NCBI GenBank assembly: GCA_036677505.1
Contig: JAVBWK010000006.1
Coordinates: 1 to 30,082, forward strand
Direction of reading: 5' to 3'
DNA: 30,082 nucleotides
From: UBA2227 sp036677505
GTDB lineage: Bacteria; Bacillota_I; Bacilli_A; Erysipelotrichales; Erysipelotrichaceae
Shown here: positions 7,605 to 15,651 of the stretch, one piece after another
Position numbering within the stretch: position 1 is the first letter of the stretch
Layout of the letters: every line of letters begins with the position of its first letter
The notes under the pieces: model-generated
Database searches by the model: none
Seen by the model: the letters and a program-made list of their open reading frames with translations, nothing else
Told to the model about the DNA's origin: nothing
Position numbers and translations under genes: made by a program

Positions 7605-8246
7605 CTATTCGGAAAATCCCCATTTTTTCACCAGAGGGCGAAACACCGGAATGAAACGGGCAATCAACGGACCAAACATCAGCATCCCGATAACAGTTCC
7701 TTCACGAACCGGTATTGGATTTTTGAATAAAAAGGCAATGGTTACTGCACCGATGATAGAAAATATATCTACCCATTGGCGGATGGTACCGAAACTGAAA
7801 CGGGTTTTCGAAGCGATGGCCACACAGGCGGCTTCCAATGGGAAACTGAGGAAATCAATGGACATAATCAATGCAACGGCTGCGATGATGATCAGCAATG
7901 AACCAACATAGATGATCAGATTAATCAAGTAACTGTTAATCGTCAGTGATGCCAAAACATCGTAATAGACCAGATTGACAAAAAAACCGAGCAAAACCGC
8001 CATGAAAATCTGAAGGAATGCCAAGGGCTGAAAATCCTTTTTCAGGATCACCAACTGAACGACGATACAGCTGAGATTCATCATCATCGAAAACGTTCCG
8101 ACTTTAATGCCGATCACCGTGGATGTCGCCTGACTGAATGCATCCCATGCACCGACCCCGACCGCAGCTTTTAACCCCACAGCAACGCCGGTGGCCGCAA
8201 TAACAATAAAAAAAGCTGTAAACAATGATTTCTTAAGAATCAACAT
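7605..8246 (-). CDS. YczE/YyaS/YitT-family integral membrane protein
   Basis: Polytopic membrane protein of 213 aa with about five or six predicted transmembrane segments. The N-terminal GLKAAVGVGAWDAFSQATSTVIGIKVGTFSMMMN block is highly typical of the COG2364 YczE family: a Gly-rich turn with a conserved W/D, then the second helix. The biochemical function of these proteins is not established; B. subtilis YczE has been linked to bacillaene/surfactin-type antibiotic production. The ATG at 8246 has AGGGG 7 bases upstream. A TTG 21 bases earlier opens the frame but lacks a suitable site. The gene is monocistronic, ending in a clear terminator. Confidence 0.82.
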   Translation of the reverse strand: MLILKKSLFTAFFIVIAATGVAVGLKAAVGVGAWDAFSQATSTVIGIKVGTFSMMMNLSCIVVQLVILKKDFQPLAFLQIFMAVLLGFFVNLVYYDVLASLTINSYLINLIIYVGSLLIIIAAVALIMSIDFLSFPLEAACVAIASKTRFSFGTIRQWVDIFSIIGAVTIAFLFKNPIPVREGTVIGMLMFGPLIARFIPVFRPLVKKWGFSE

Positions 8247-8308
8247 GTACGTACCCCTGTTATTCAACTATGACCTAATATACCATATATCCTTAATGTA
8301 TAAAAGTA

Positions 8309-8773
8309 CTATACCAAATCGAGTGCGAAATACACGGCATCCCTAATCGGATTGTGATAATAAGCATCGATTTGCCTAAAACCAAGTTTCTGATACAGAT
8401 ACATCGCCGGTGTCATCGATGCCAAGGTATCCAGAAGAACCTGATGATATCCGATCATCCTGGCATCGTCTATGACTTTATGTGAGAGCAACTGCCCAAG
8501 TCCCATATGCCTGAACTTAGGACGGACGTACAAACGCTTTAATTCCGCACGAGTATCATCGAACCGGCGCAAACCGACACAGCCGGCCAGCTGATCATCG
8601 ACCCAAGCCAAATAAAGCCGTCCATCTCCCAAAGCATACTTATCGGGAAGACAGTCAAGCTCATGTTCGAAATCCTGAAACTGCAAATCGATATTCAATC
8701 CGGATGCATACTCTCTGAAAAGAGTCCGTACATCATCCAGTTGGTCATACGCGGTTGTGATGGATATATTCAT
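8309..8773 (-). CDS. GNAT-family N-acetyltransferase
   Basis: Protein of 154 aa, the usual size of a single GNAT domain. Motif A is visible: strand LKRLYVRP followed by the acetyl-CoA pyrophosphate loop RHMGLG at residues 88-93. Motif B follows with GYHQVLLDTLASMTPAMYLYQKLGF, the pattern of small cytosolic acetyltransferases acting on small molecules or amino groups. The end, YYHNPIRDAVYFALDL, is also common in this subgroup. The acceptor is unknown. The ATG at 8773 was chosen because AGAGGA lies 7 bases upstream. An earlier ATG (8800) and TTG (8827) in frame lack good ribosome binding sites. It is divergent from the DUF3795 gene. Confidence 0.87.
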   Translation of the reverse strand: MNISITTAYDQLDDVRTLFREYASGLNIDLQFQDFEHELDCLPDKYALGDGRLYLAWVDDQLAGCVGLRRFDDTRAELKRLYVRPKFRHMGLGQLLSHKVIDDARMIGYHQVLLDTLASMTPAMYLYQKLGFRQIDAYYHNPIRDAVYFALDLV

Positions 8774-8853
8774 AAGAAGTCCTCTTTTCACACGATACAT
8801 TTTATCATGTGCTTCCCGGGGGTTCAAGTTAAGTCTTGTCGCTCACAAACAGG

Positions 8854-8881
8854 TTTCAACTTCGATAAATTATTATATAAT
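8854..8881 (+). promoter_or_regulatory. Promoter of the DUF3795 operon
   Basis: TTTCAA (8854-8859), 16-base spacer, TATAAT (8876-8881), with the start codon 39 bases downstream of the -10 box. Confidence 0.5.
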
Positions 8882-8920
8882 AGAATCATAGGAATCAACA
8901 TTGTGAGAGAAGGGATTTCG

Positions 8921-9445
8921 ATGAATCAACGGTCGTACCCTCAGTTCTCCTTGTGCGGACTCAATTGTGCCCTATGTCCGCGCTACAATTCTGCATCATT
9001 ATCCCGATGTCCGGGTTGCGGGGGAGAAGAGTTTTCTGACAGGCATCCAAGCTGTTCGATCATTTCGTGCAATCATAATAAGGAAAAGAAAGCCTTTTGC
9101 TTTGAGTGTTCCCAATATCCATGCGCCAGATATCCGTTGAATGATGACAAAGATTCATTTATCAGTTATCTGCATCGCAAAAGAAATATGAAACTTGCCC
9201 AGGAAGATCTTAATAAGTATCTTATGCAATTGCAAGTGAGATCTCAGCTGTTGACCGAGTTAATTGAGAAATATAATGACGGGCGAAGTCTTAGTTATTT
9301 CTACACAGCCGTAAACAATCTCGAACTTGATGACTTGTTTGAGATTGAACGCAATATCAACCGCGATTCCAACATAAAGTCGGTTAAAGAACGTTTCTCG
9401 CAAATGGCACAACAGCGAAATATCATCATCCGACTCAGAAAGTGA
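8921..9445 (+). CDS. DUF3795 domain cysteine-rich protein
   Basis: Protein of 174 aa. The N-terminal ~60 residues hold at least ten Cys in the DUF3795 pattern: CGLNCALCPRY, RCPGCGG, a CSIISC pair and FCFECSQYPCARY. The remaining two thirds is helical, charged and without Cys. The function of DUF3795 proteins is unknown; the Cys groups suggest zinc or Fe-S binding. The ATG at 8921 has AAGGGA 7 bases upstream. The frame opens further upstream, but that part overlaps the divergent acetyltransferase gene and the promoter and is not credible. It is separated by 20 bases from the next gene, itself Cys-containing, so the two probably form an operon and may work together. Confidence 0.82.
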   Translation: MNQRSYPQFSLCGLNCALCPRYNSASLSRCPGCGGEEFSDRHPSCSIISCNHNKEKKAFCFECSQYPCARYPLNDDKDSFISYLHRKRNMKLAQEDLNKYLMQLQVRSQLLTELIEKYNDGRSLSYFYTAVNNLELDDLFEIERNINRDSNIKSVKERFSQMAQQRNIIIRLRK

Positions 9446-9465
9446 AACCAACACAAGGAGGGAGT

Positions 9466-10443
9466 ATGGCTGAACAACCGTTTACAGATTATCTCAGGAA
9501 AATAGGCTGTAGTGAGAACTCAATCAGATATTCGATCAAAGTCATATCCGAGTTTGAGAATTATCTTCAGCATCATCATCTTGACTTTATGTTGCTGAAC
9601 CAATCGGAAATCGAAGCTTATCTTGAATTGCTTATCAGCGAGAAGCAGGATGACATTGACCGTCTGATCGCGTTGGCCCGATACGGTCGGCACCATCAGC
9701 AGATTCCTTTGTACACCACGATGTTATCACTGCTTGATGGCGGGGAGGTCATGGGAAATCTCTATCAGATGCTCAATGATAACCTTGGGGAGTCGATGAC
9801 CGCCGCGATTTTTGAGGGGATTGAGCTTCCGACCTGGGGAACGGATAATCGGACCAAAGCCCGGAAAATGGGAGTCGTCATCGAACGGTTGAGAACGACG
9901 GTGGATAAAGACCGTTGGGAACCGATTTTGCTTCAGTGTCTGCGTGATCTGCCGGATGCCATGTACTCTAAGCAGATCGACCTGTTTCATCAATGCAAAG
10001 ATATCGAGGAATACCTTGACCGCCGTCAGGAGCTGTTTTTTGAAGAAATGAAGCATCTGAATCAAAGCGGGCAGTTATACTTCGGACAGCCGATCACCAA
10101 CTCGGTGCTGTTGTTTTTGCAAAATAACGATCTGATCAGCCGGGGGGTCATACGCAACGGGAAACTGCACATCGTAAAAATCCCATATATGACCGATACC
10201 TGGCTTCACGTTCAAAATGAAGAAGATAAGCGATATTATTACTGTCATTGTCCGTGGGCACGCGAGTCAATTAAAACCAACAGCGGCATACCGCTGGTGT
10301 CATCATCCTTCTGTGCATGCAGTGCCGGATTTGTTAAGAAACCGTTTGAACTTATTTATAAGCAAAAACTGAAAGTCGATATTCTTGCTTCAGTATTGAA
10401 CGGAGATGACGTTTGCGAATTTTCTATTCACCTACCCAAATAA
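9466..10443 (+). CDS. Uncharacterised protein with C-terminal paired Cys-x-Cys motifs
   Basis: Protein of 325 aa, starting at an ATG with a strong AAGGAGG 5 bases upstream. The first ~60 residues (FTDYLRKIGCSENSIRYSIKVISEFENYLQ) resemble the SAM-like core-binding domain of tyrosine recombinases, but no recombinase catalytic domain follows. The central part is helical. The C-terminus has two Cys pairs, C260-H-C262-P-W and C283-A-C285-S, then a GFVKKPFE segment and a final strand CEFSIHLP. That ending resembles metal- or ligand-binding domains such as the V4R or ATC-hydrolase-like groups. I recall similar clostridial proteins being filed as a domain of unknown function (possibly DUF6144), but cannot verify it. 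It is the second gene of a pair with the DUF3795 protein. Confidence 0.72.
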   Translation: MAEQPFTDYLRKIGCSENSIRYSIKVISEFENYLQHHHLDFMLLNQSEIEAYLELLISEKQDDIDRLIALARYGRHHQQIPLYTTMLSLLDGGEVMGNLYQMLNDNLGESMTAAIFEGIELPTWGTDNRTKARKMGVVIERLRTTVDKDRWEPILLQCLRDLPDAMYSKQIDLFHQCKDIEEYLDRRQELFFEEMKHLNQSGQLYFGQPITNSVLLFLQNNDLISRGVIRNGKLHIVKIPYMTDTWLHVQNEEDKRYYYCHCPWARESIKTNSGIPLVSSSFCACSAGFVKKPFELIYKQKLKVDILASVLNGDDVCEFSIHLPK

Positions 10444-10465
10444 AAGACGGAGGAAACTCCGTCTT
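10444..10465. terminator. Shared bidirectional terminator between convergent operons
   Basis: A perfect 9-bp stem AAGACGGAG/CTCCGTCTT with a GAAA tetraloop starts right after the TAA of the plus-strand gene and overlaps the degV stop codon. The minus-strand reading has the better T-run (TTTTATTT), so it mainly serves degV. Confidence 0.75.
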
Positions 10466-11300
10466 AATCTTGATCATCTCTTAGAATATATTGAATGACC
10501 AGAGCTCCCGGACCGCCATGAGTGATCATCGCCGGTGCCAGAAGTAAAGTTTCAATATCAGCCGATTGGATTCGCTCTTTGATATGTTCGACGGCTGTTG
10601 CCAGACTCTCCATATTGAATGCGTGAGCGACATATATACGGTGCTTGGCATTAACACCGCGCCTGATCATGTCATCGACCACTGTTTTGATAGCGGCATG
10701 CCAGGTTCTTCCGACTCCAAACCGCTCGATTCGCTGACGGTCAGCCGACTGAGCCATGATCGGTTTGAGACCCAGAAAACTGCCAAGGATTGCTGCAGCG
10801 GGTGTAAGCCGGCCAGAACGCTTGAGAAACTCAAAGTTTACCGGGATGACATAGGATTGAGTTTCTTTCAGACAGGCATTCATCCGATCAATGACCGATT
10901 TGATGTCATGTTTCTCACAAAGGCGGGCAGCCAGTTGTGTAAGGTAGCGGTTCACACCGGCGACTGACTGAGATTCAAATACGGTAACATAACCTGCATC
11001 CATACTCTTTTTTACACCGCAAGCCGTATCGTATGCTGAGCTTAGCCCTCGACCGGTCGTAATGTGTAAGGTGTCGACATCTTTGACTTCTTCATAGGCA
11101 GCCAAGATGTCACCGAAAGATGGTTGTGACGTCGTCGGATGATGCTCTTTTATCAGCTCCATAAATTCATGGGAACCGACATCAAGATAATCTTTATATG
11201 TCTTTTCATTTACCACGACTTGATTTGCGACCAAACGGACATTGGCCACATTGGCCTCTTGGACGGACAGATGACATGTCGTATCAGCAATAATTCTCAT
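10464..11300 (-). CDS. degV: DegV family fatty-acid-binding protein
   Basis: Protein of 278 aa, the typical DegV length. The N-terminus MRIIADTTCHLS corresponds to the DegV start, where a D-S/T-T/S motif begins the lipid pocket. TSQPS and TTGRGLSSAYDTA follow at the expected spacing, and VNFEFLKRSGRLTPAAAILGSFLGLKPI is the signature hinge region. HGGPGALVI near the C-terminus completes the family pattern. DegV/FakB proteins bind a fatty acid; FakB members deliver it to the kinase FakA for phosphorylation. No fakA is in this window, so a FakB role is possible but not shown. The ATG has AGGAGGTG about 5 bases upstream. Confidence 0.92.
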   Translation of the reverse strand: MRIIADTTCHLSVQEANVANVRLVANQVVVNEKTYKDYLDVGSHEFMELIKEHHPTTSQPSFGDILAAYEEVKDVDTLHITTGRGLSSAYDTACGVKKSMDAGYVTVFESQSVAGVNRYLTQLAARLCEKHDIKSVIDRMNACLKETQSYVIPVNFEFLKRSGRLTPAAAILGSFLGLKPIMAQSADRQRIERFGVGRTWHAAIKTVVDDMIRRGVNAKHRIYVAHAFNMESLATAVEHIKERIQSADIETLLLAPAMITHGGPGALVIQYILRDDQD

Positions 11301-11377
11301 ACCAACACCTCCTGTACCTATATCGTATCACTTCGAAAGAAAAATAACAGAGGTTAAGCGAAAAAAGTAACTGTGAA

Positions 11378-12100
11378 TCAGTCTGACTTGTTGTTTAAGC
11401 TGGACATCAAGGCGGTTACTTCACTTTCGCTTAAAAGCCGCCATTGCCCTTTTTTGAGATTCCCGACCACAAAATGCATGATTCTGATACGCTTCAGACT
11501 CACGGCTCGATATCCCAGGGCTGAACACATCCTGCGGATCTGCCGGTTCAGTCCCTGATTTAGAATGATTGAAAATGATGTACTACTCAGGATTTTGACC
11601 TTACAAGGCAAAGTCTTAGTCATTTCGCTTTTCACGGGATTATAGATATCCACACCAGACTCCATTTTGCGTTTAAAATCCGGATTGACTGAAGAGGAGA
11701 CTTGCACGATATACTCTTTCTCATGCGCATTTTCCGCACGCAATATCTGATTGACGATGCTGCCGTCACTTGTCAGAAGGATCAATCCTTCACTGTCCTT
11801 ATCCAAACGTCCGACCGGGAATATACGCTGGGGAAAGTTGACGGCTTCGATGATGTTTCCCTTAACATCCGGTTCACTGGTACAGATGATACCCACCGGC
11901 TTGTAGTAAAGCAAGGTCACATGTTTGATTTTCGGTCTGATTTCAACTCCGTCGACTAATACAACATCCTGATCATTTACTTTCATCCCAACCACAGCCA
12001 AAACACCATTGACCGTGACCCGACCATCAATGATCCATTGATCGGCATCCCGCCGAGAACAACAGCCGCTGTTGCTGATATAGTTATTCAGTCGTTGCAT
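11378..12100 (-). CDS. rluF: 23S rRNA pseudouridine synthase, RluF/RsuA family
   Basis: Protein of 240 aa. An S4 RNA-binding domain (about residues 1-55: MQRLNNYISNSGCCSRRDAD) precedes the RsuA-type catalytic domain. The catalytic Asp is D100 in GRLDKDSEG. The segments NAHEKEYIVQV, GLNRQIRRMCSALGY and LKRIRIMHF match the RluF subgroup better than RluB or RsuA. RluF makes pseudouridine at 23S U2604 in E. coli. The ATG at 12100 has GAGGG 4 bases upstream; the frame extends 21 codons further but into a non-conserved, AT-rich stretch. The gene stands alone on the minus strand. Confidence 0.87.
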   Translation of the reverse strand: MQRLNNYISNSGCCSRRDADQWIIDGRVTVNGVLAVVGMKVNDQDVVLVDGVEIRPKIKHVTLLYYKPVGIICTSEPDVKGNIIEAVNFPQRIFPVGRLDKDSEGLILLTSDGSIVNQILRAENAHEKEYIVQVSSSVNPDFKRKMESGVDIYNPVKSEMTKTLPCKVKILSSTSFSIILNQGLNRQIRRMCSALGYRAVSLKRIRIMHFVVGNLKKGQWRLLSESEVTALMSSLNNKSD

Positions 12101-12152
12101 AAAACCCTCTTTTTCATGACTAAGTATATAATAAGTCAACTTCAATGAAAAG

Positions 12153-12175
12153 AAAAAATGCACGGGAGTGCATTT
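12153..12175 (-). terminator. Rho-independent terminator of the proline-oxidation operon
   Basis: On the minus strand, stem AAATGCAC/GTGCATTT with loop TCCC is followed by T-rich TTTCTTTTC. The first arm overlaps the TAA stop of the P5C dehydrogenase gene. Confidence 0.8.
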
Positions 12176-13731
12176 TAGAAAGCTTCAGAAATCGTTTTGC
12201 CTTGCATGTGCAAAATCAGATAATCCGGACCGCCGGCCTTTGAATCGGTACCGCTCATATTGAATCCGCCAAAGGGCTGATAACCGACAATCGCTCCGGT
12301 ACATTTACGATTGAAATACAGGTTTCCGACATGGAATTCATTGCGGGCTTTCTCAAGATTCATCCGGTTATTGGATATGACGGCCCCAGTCAGACCGTAT
12401 TCGGTATTATTAGCTACTGCCAACGCTTCATCAAAGTCCTTAACTTTGCAAACTGCCAACAGCGGACCGAAAATTTCTTCTTGCATCAGACGAGAATCTG
12501 TTGCGACATCCACATAAACCGTCGGTTCAATAAACCAACCCTTTGAACCGTCCGCTTTTCCACCGGCAACACAGCGTCCTTCTTGTGCGCCGACCTCAAA
12601 GTATGAAGTGATTTTGTCAAAAGCATTTTTGTCATTGACCGGTCCGACAAATATTTGCTTGTCCTGCGGATTGCCGACTTTCAAAGTTTTAGTCAGTTCA
12701 GCAATCTTCTCAACGACTGAATCATATACATCCTCGACGATGATTGCTCTTGAACAGGCACTGCACTTCTGACCGCTGAAACCAAAGGCGGATTTAACGA
12801 TCGCATCGGCAGCCAAATCCAAATCAGCATCTTTATCAACGATGATGGCATCCTTTCCGCCCATCTCCGCAATCACGCGCTTGAGCCAGATCTGACCCGG
12901 CTGCACTTTCGCGGCTTTTTCATAAATATCGATACCGACCGCTTTCGATCCGGTAAACGAGATAAAGCGGGTCTTGGGATGATTGACGATGTAATTGCCG
13001 ACGTCTCTGCCGCTGCCCGGAACAAAATTGATGACACCGGCCGGCAGACCGGCTTCTTCCATGACCTCTACAAACTTGTAAGCTATGACTTGAGTGGTGC
13101 TGGCAGGTTTAAGCAGGATCGTATTTCCTGAAACGACGGCCGCACTGCTCATCCCGGCCAAAATAGCCAACGGGAAGTTCCACGGTGCGATGATGGCACC
13201 GACTCCCAAAGGGATATATCGGTATTCGTTGCGCTCGATATTGCGACGGCTTAATACGACATCATCGATCCGGTCGATCGATAACATCTGACGGCCATAG
13301 TACTCCAAAAAGTCAATGGCTTCCGCCGTATCGCCATCGGCCTCTGCCCACGGTTTTCCGGCTTCCTTCGTCAAAAGAGCATTAAACTCAAATTTGCGCC
13401 GGCGGATGATTGCGGCGGCTTTAAACAACACGTCCGCCCGGACTTGAGCCGGAACCTTCTTCCACATCTCAAAACTCTTCAGCGCTGCATCCATGGCCAT
13501 ATCGGCATGTTCAAGGGTTGCCTGAGAGATATGACCGATGATTTCATTGTGATCTGCCGGATTGAAAGACGACATTTTCTTCGAAGAAGCGATACGCTTG
13601 CCCCCGATGATCAGATCATAATCTTTGCCGAGATAACTTTCGACAATACGTAGGCCTTCCTCATACTTTTTAATGTTTTCAGTTAAGGTAAAATCGGTAA
13701 ACGGTTCGGTTTTATACTGAGTCGTTGCCAT
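12175..13731 (-). CDS. pruA: L-glutamate gamma-semialdehyde (1-pyrroline-5-carboxylate) dehydrogenase
   Basis: NAD(P)+-dependent aldehyde dehydrogenase of 518 aa, the same size as Bacillus RocA (about 515). It oxidises glutamate-5-semialdehyde, in equilibrium with P5C, to L-glutamate. Catalytic features are all present: N185 in APWNFPLA, K208 in LLKPAS, the NAD-binding FTGSKAVG at 259-266, the general base E289 in AEMGGKD and the nucleophile C323 in FSGQKCSACSR. The C-terminal PFGGFNMSGTDSKAGGPDYL matches the RocA/PruA group specifically. AAAGGAGG lies about 8 bases before the ATG at 13731. The ORF extends 17 codons further upstream, into the end of the preceding gene, and is not credible there. 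It is the last gene of a six-gene operon whose other products form an amino-acid dehydrogenase complex. Confidence 0.95.
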   Translation of the reverse strand: MATTQYKTEPFTDFTLTENIKKYEEGLRIVESYLGKDYDLIIGGKRIASSKKMSSFNPADHNEIIGHISQATLEHADMAMDAALKSFEMWKKVPAQVRADVLFKAAAIIRRRKFEFNALLTKEAGKPWAEADGDTAEAIDFLEYYGRQMLSIDRIDDVVLSRRNIERNEYRYIPLGVGAIIAPWNFPLAILAGMSSAAVVSGNTILLKPASTTQVIAYKFVEVMEEAGLPAGVINFVPGSGRDVGNYIVNHPKTRFISFTGSKAVGIDIYEKAAKVQPGQIWLKRVIAEMGGKDAIIVDKDADLDLAADAIVKSAFGFSGQKCSACSRAIIVEDVYDSVVEKIAELTKTLKVGNPQDKQIFVGPVNDKNAFDKITSYFEVGAQEGRCVAGGKADGSKGWFIEPTVYVDVATDSRLMQEEIFGPLLAVCKVKDFDEALAVANNTEYGLTGAVISNNRMNLEKARNEFHVGNLYFNRKCTGAIVGYQPFGGFNMSGTDSKAGGPDYLILHMQGKTISEAF

Positions 13732-13744
13732 GTTGTTTCCTCCT

Positions 13745-14893
13745 TTATACGACAGACTGCTCGACCGTAAAGTCGCGGGCATGCTTGAAACGGTTTAACG
13801 ACAAGCCTTCGATGGGCAGTGTCGAGGTTTCCTTCAATATGATTTCACTGAGTAAAAGTCCGGTCATCGGGGCAAACATAAATCCGTGACCGCTGAATCC
13901 GCAGGCGATATAAAATCCTTCAAGTTCATCGGTTGCGCTGATGATCGGCTGACGGTCAGGGGACATGTTGTAAGAGCCTCCCCATTGACGTACCACCCGC
14001 AGTTTGCCCAAGATCGGTAAAATATGGACCGCGGTCTTTGCCATCTCATCCAAAAACTGCCACGATGATTCGATGTCGTGATCATGGGGCTGCTTCGGGT
14101 TGCTTCTGCCCATCAGAAAGGCTCCGTGAGGGACTTGCTGACAGTAAATGTTTTTAGAAAATGACATGACCATCGGACCCTGCAGTTTCTCCACCGGCTC
14201 GGTTGCCAGGATCTCATGGTTCTCAGAGTAAACCGGGATGTGCACACCGGCCAATTCCCCGATTTCCGCCGCATATCCTCCGGCTGCGTTGACAACGATA
14301 TCTGCTTCATAAATATCTTTGGTCGTCTCAACCGAAGTGATTCTGTTTCCATTGCGGTTGATCTTTGTTACCTCTTCAAAAAATGAGAAGGTAACGCCCA
14401 GCCGCTTGGCTGCGAGCATATAAGCCTCAGTCATTTTGAATGGGTTCAGATGACCGTCGGTAGGGCAGAAGGTTGCCGAAACGAAAGCATCGGGATTGAG
14501 GTGAGGGATGATTTTTAGTGCTTCTTCCTTACTCAGTAAAGAAGAGGGGATATCAAAAGAGTTTTGCAACTGAACATTTTTCGCAAACTGGTGATGTTCC
14601 TGCTCGCTGGTAGCCAAGATCAGATATCCTTCCTGTTTGAACTCAAGGTTTCCGGGATACTGAAGGATTTCTTTAGCATGTTCAAAGAAATCGATACTTT
14701 TTTTTGCGAGGATGCAATTGGTCTCGGTATTCCATTGCTGACGGACACCGGCTCCGCAGCGGCCGGTCGCACCGTGAGTAAAATAACCCTTATCAACGAC
14801 ATGGATGTTTTTCATGCCTTTATTGGCCAGATTATAAGCAATACTGACACCGGAGATACCGGCACCGATAATCAGACAGTTAACATTCTTCAT
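13745..14893 (-). CDS. FAD-dependent amino-acid dehydrogenase, L-proline dehydrogenase beta/HcnC-like catalytic subunit
   Basis: DAO-family flavoprotein of 382 aa. The FAD motif GAGISG is at residues 10-15, followed by TGRCGAGVRQQWNTE, in the region where sarcosine oxidase and HcnC carry their FAD contacts. The C-terminal RQWGGSYNMSPDRQPIIS and GFSGHGFMFAPMTGLLLSE are the family's second FAD-binding block. Relatives include the beta subunit of archaeal dye-linked L-proline dehydrogenase, HcnC of hydrogen cyanide synthase, and sarcosine, opine and D-hydroxyproline dehydrogenase subunits. The pruA gene 13 bases downstream makes L-proline the best substrate guess, with P5C as product. The ATG at 14893 has GGAGGG about 5 bases upstream; a TTG 15 bases earlier is less likely. 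It overlaps the preceding gene by 14 bases. Confidence 0.85.
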   Translation of the reverse strand: MKNVNCLIIGAGISGVSIAYNLANKGMKNIHVVDKGYFTHGATGRCGAGVRQQWNTETNCILAKKSIDFFEHAKEILQYPGNLEFKQEGYLILATSEQEHHQFAKNVQLQNSFDIPSSLLSKEEALKIIPHLNPDAFVSATFCPTDGHLNPFKMTEAYMLAAKRLGVTFSFFEEVTKINRNGNRITSVETTKDIYEADIVVNAAGGYAAEIGELAGVHIPVYSENHEILATEPVEKLQGPMVMSFSKNIYCQQVPHGAFLMGRSNPKQPHDHDIESSWQFLDEMAKTAVHILPILGKLRVVRQWGGSYNMSPDRQPIISATDELEGFYIACGFSGHGFMFAPMTGLLLSEIILKETSTLPIEGLSLNRFKHARDFTVEQSVV

Positions 14894-15161
14894 CGTTGCC
14901 CTCCGCAATGGATTTCAGCGGGACGCCTAAAATCATCGGCCGCACTTTGTGAACCGGAACATCTTCAACTTTGATATTTAAATAAGCAGCGATCTCCTTC
15001 TGAATCAGATGGCCGCAGGTGTTGGCCTGACAGGGGCCCATGCCCACCCTGAGTAACCGCTTCAAATCTTCGAAATTTGTATATCCCTGATCCAGGTAAT
15101 CGTGAATCTGCCCCAAGGTAACATCCTCGCATCGGCAAATGATGATATCGTTTTTATTCAT
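14880..15161 (-). CDS. Stand-alone BFD-like [2Fe-2S] subunit of the dehydrogenase complex
   Basis: Protein of 93 aa with the bacterioferritin-associated-ferredoxin-like pattern C9-x-C11 (CRCEDVT) and C44-x4-C49 (MGPCQANTC), which would bind one [2Fe-2S] cluster. In HcnB, opine oxidase and many proline dehydrogenase alpha subunits, a domain of this kind is fused to the C-terminus of the NADH-dehydrogenase-like flavoprotein. Here it is separate, and the flavoprotein is correspondingly short. It overlaps the upstream ferredoxin-like gene by 8 bases and the downstream catalytic gene by 14, indicating translational coupling. GGGTGA precedes the ATG. Its expected role is electron transfer inside the complex. 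Confidence 0.85.
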   Translation of the reverse strand: MNKNDIIICRCEDVTLGQIHDYLDQGYTNFEDLKRLLRVGMGPCQANTCGHLIQKEIAAYLNIKVEDVPVHKVRPMILGVPLKSIAEGNDEEC

Positions 15162-15651
15162 GATCTTTCACCCTTACTGTCGAAAACTGATGAAGATATT
15201 TCACATCGACGGCTACCGTCAGTATCGCTGTTTTATCTTGGCGTTTGGTAAAGGAAACATTCTCAATCAACGCGTCACAAAGGATGGCTCCGCTCCGATC
15301 GATCCCATGCCATATATCGCCGTTGACCGGCAATGGAAGCATTTCATACGGGACTCTGAAAATGGCTTGGTCATCACGGATCTGAGCGACCATGATCGCC
15401 AGTCCAGGACAACTGAAAATACAAATACCGCAGCCCGTACAGACATCAACATGCAAGTGTGGTTTATCATTGATATTTTCACCGATTTCGATCGCATTCA
15501 CCGGACAGCTGGTACTGCATGGATTGCAGGGGATATCTTCAAAACATTCGATGATGGCCTTTGGCTTTACCAGTATTTGTTTATCCGGAAAGACTTTAGC
15601 AATGCGATCGGTTTCCGCTACACCGTCTTTATTCAACATGTTTCTTGGCAT
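15154..15651 (-). CDS. Ferredoxin-like 2x[4Fe-4S] subunit of the dehydrogenase complex
   Basis: Protein of 165 aa with two Cys groups: C36, C42-x2-C45-x3-C49-P, and C71-x2-C74-x2-C77-x3-C81-P. These can ligate two [4Fe-4S] clusters, although the first group lacks the standard third Cys spacing and probably uses C36. The N-terminal 30 residues and C-terminal 80 residues are outside the ferredoxin core and presumably dock to partners. It corresponds to the ferredoxin-like gamma-type subunit of archaeal proline dehydrogenase complexes. The start is uncertain. ATG at 15651 has GGAGG directly touching it and a second GGAG 10 bases away; the ATG at 15639 is an alternative. It overlaps the preceding flavoprotein gene by 23 bases. 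Confidence 0.82.
   Translation of the reverse strand: MPRNMLNKDGVAETDRIAKVFPDKQILVKPKAIIECFEDIPCNPCSTSCPVNAIEIGENINDKPHLHVDVCTGCGICIFSCPGLAIMVAQIRDDQAIFRVPYEMLPLPVNGDIWHGIDRSGAILCDALIENVSFTKRQDKTAILTVAVDVKYLHQFSTVRVKDHE

Noticed and set aside
10566..10967. Plus-strand open frame of about 133 codons
   Set aside because: Antisense to degV, which has full family motifs; composition reflects the complementary strand.
11360..11385. Terminator for rluF on the minus strand
   Set aside because: Only a 4-bp stem (ACTG/CAGT) precedes the T-run, too weak to call.
14564..14974. Plus-strand open frame of about 136 codons
   Set aside because: Antisense to the proline dehydrogenase catalytic gene and without recognisable motifs.
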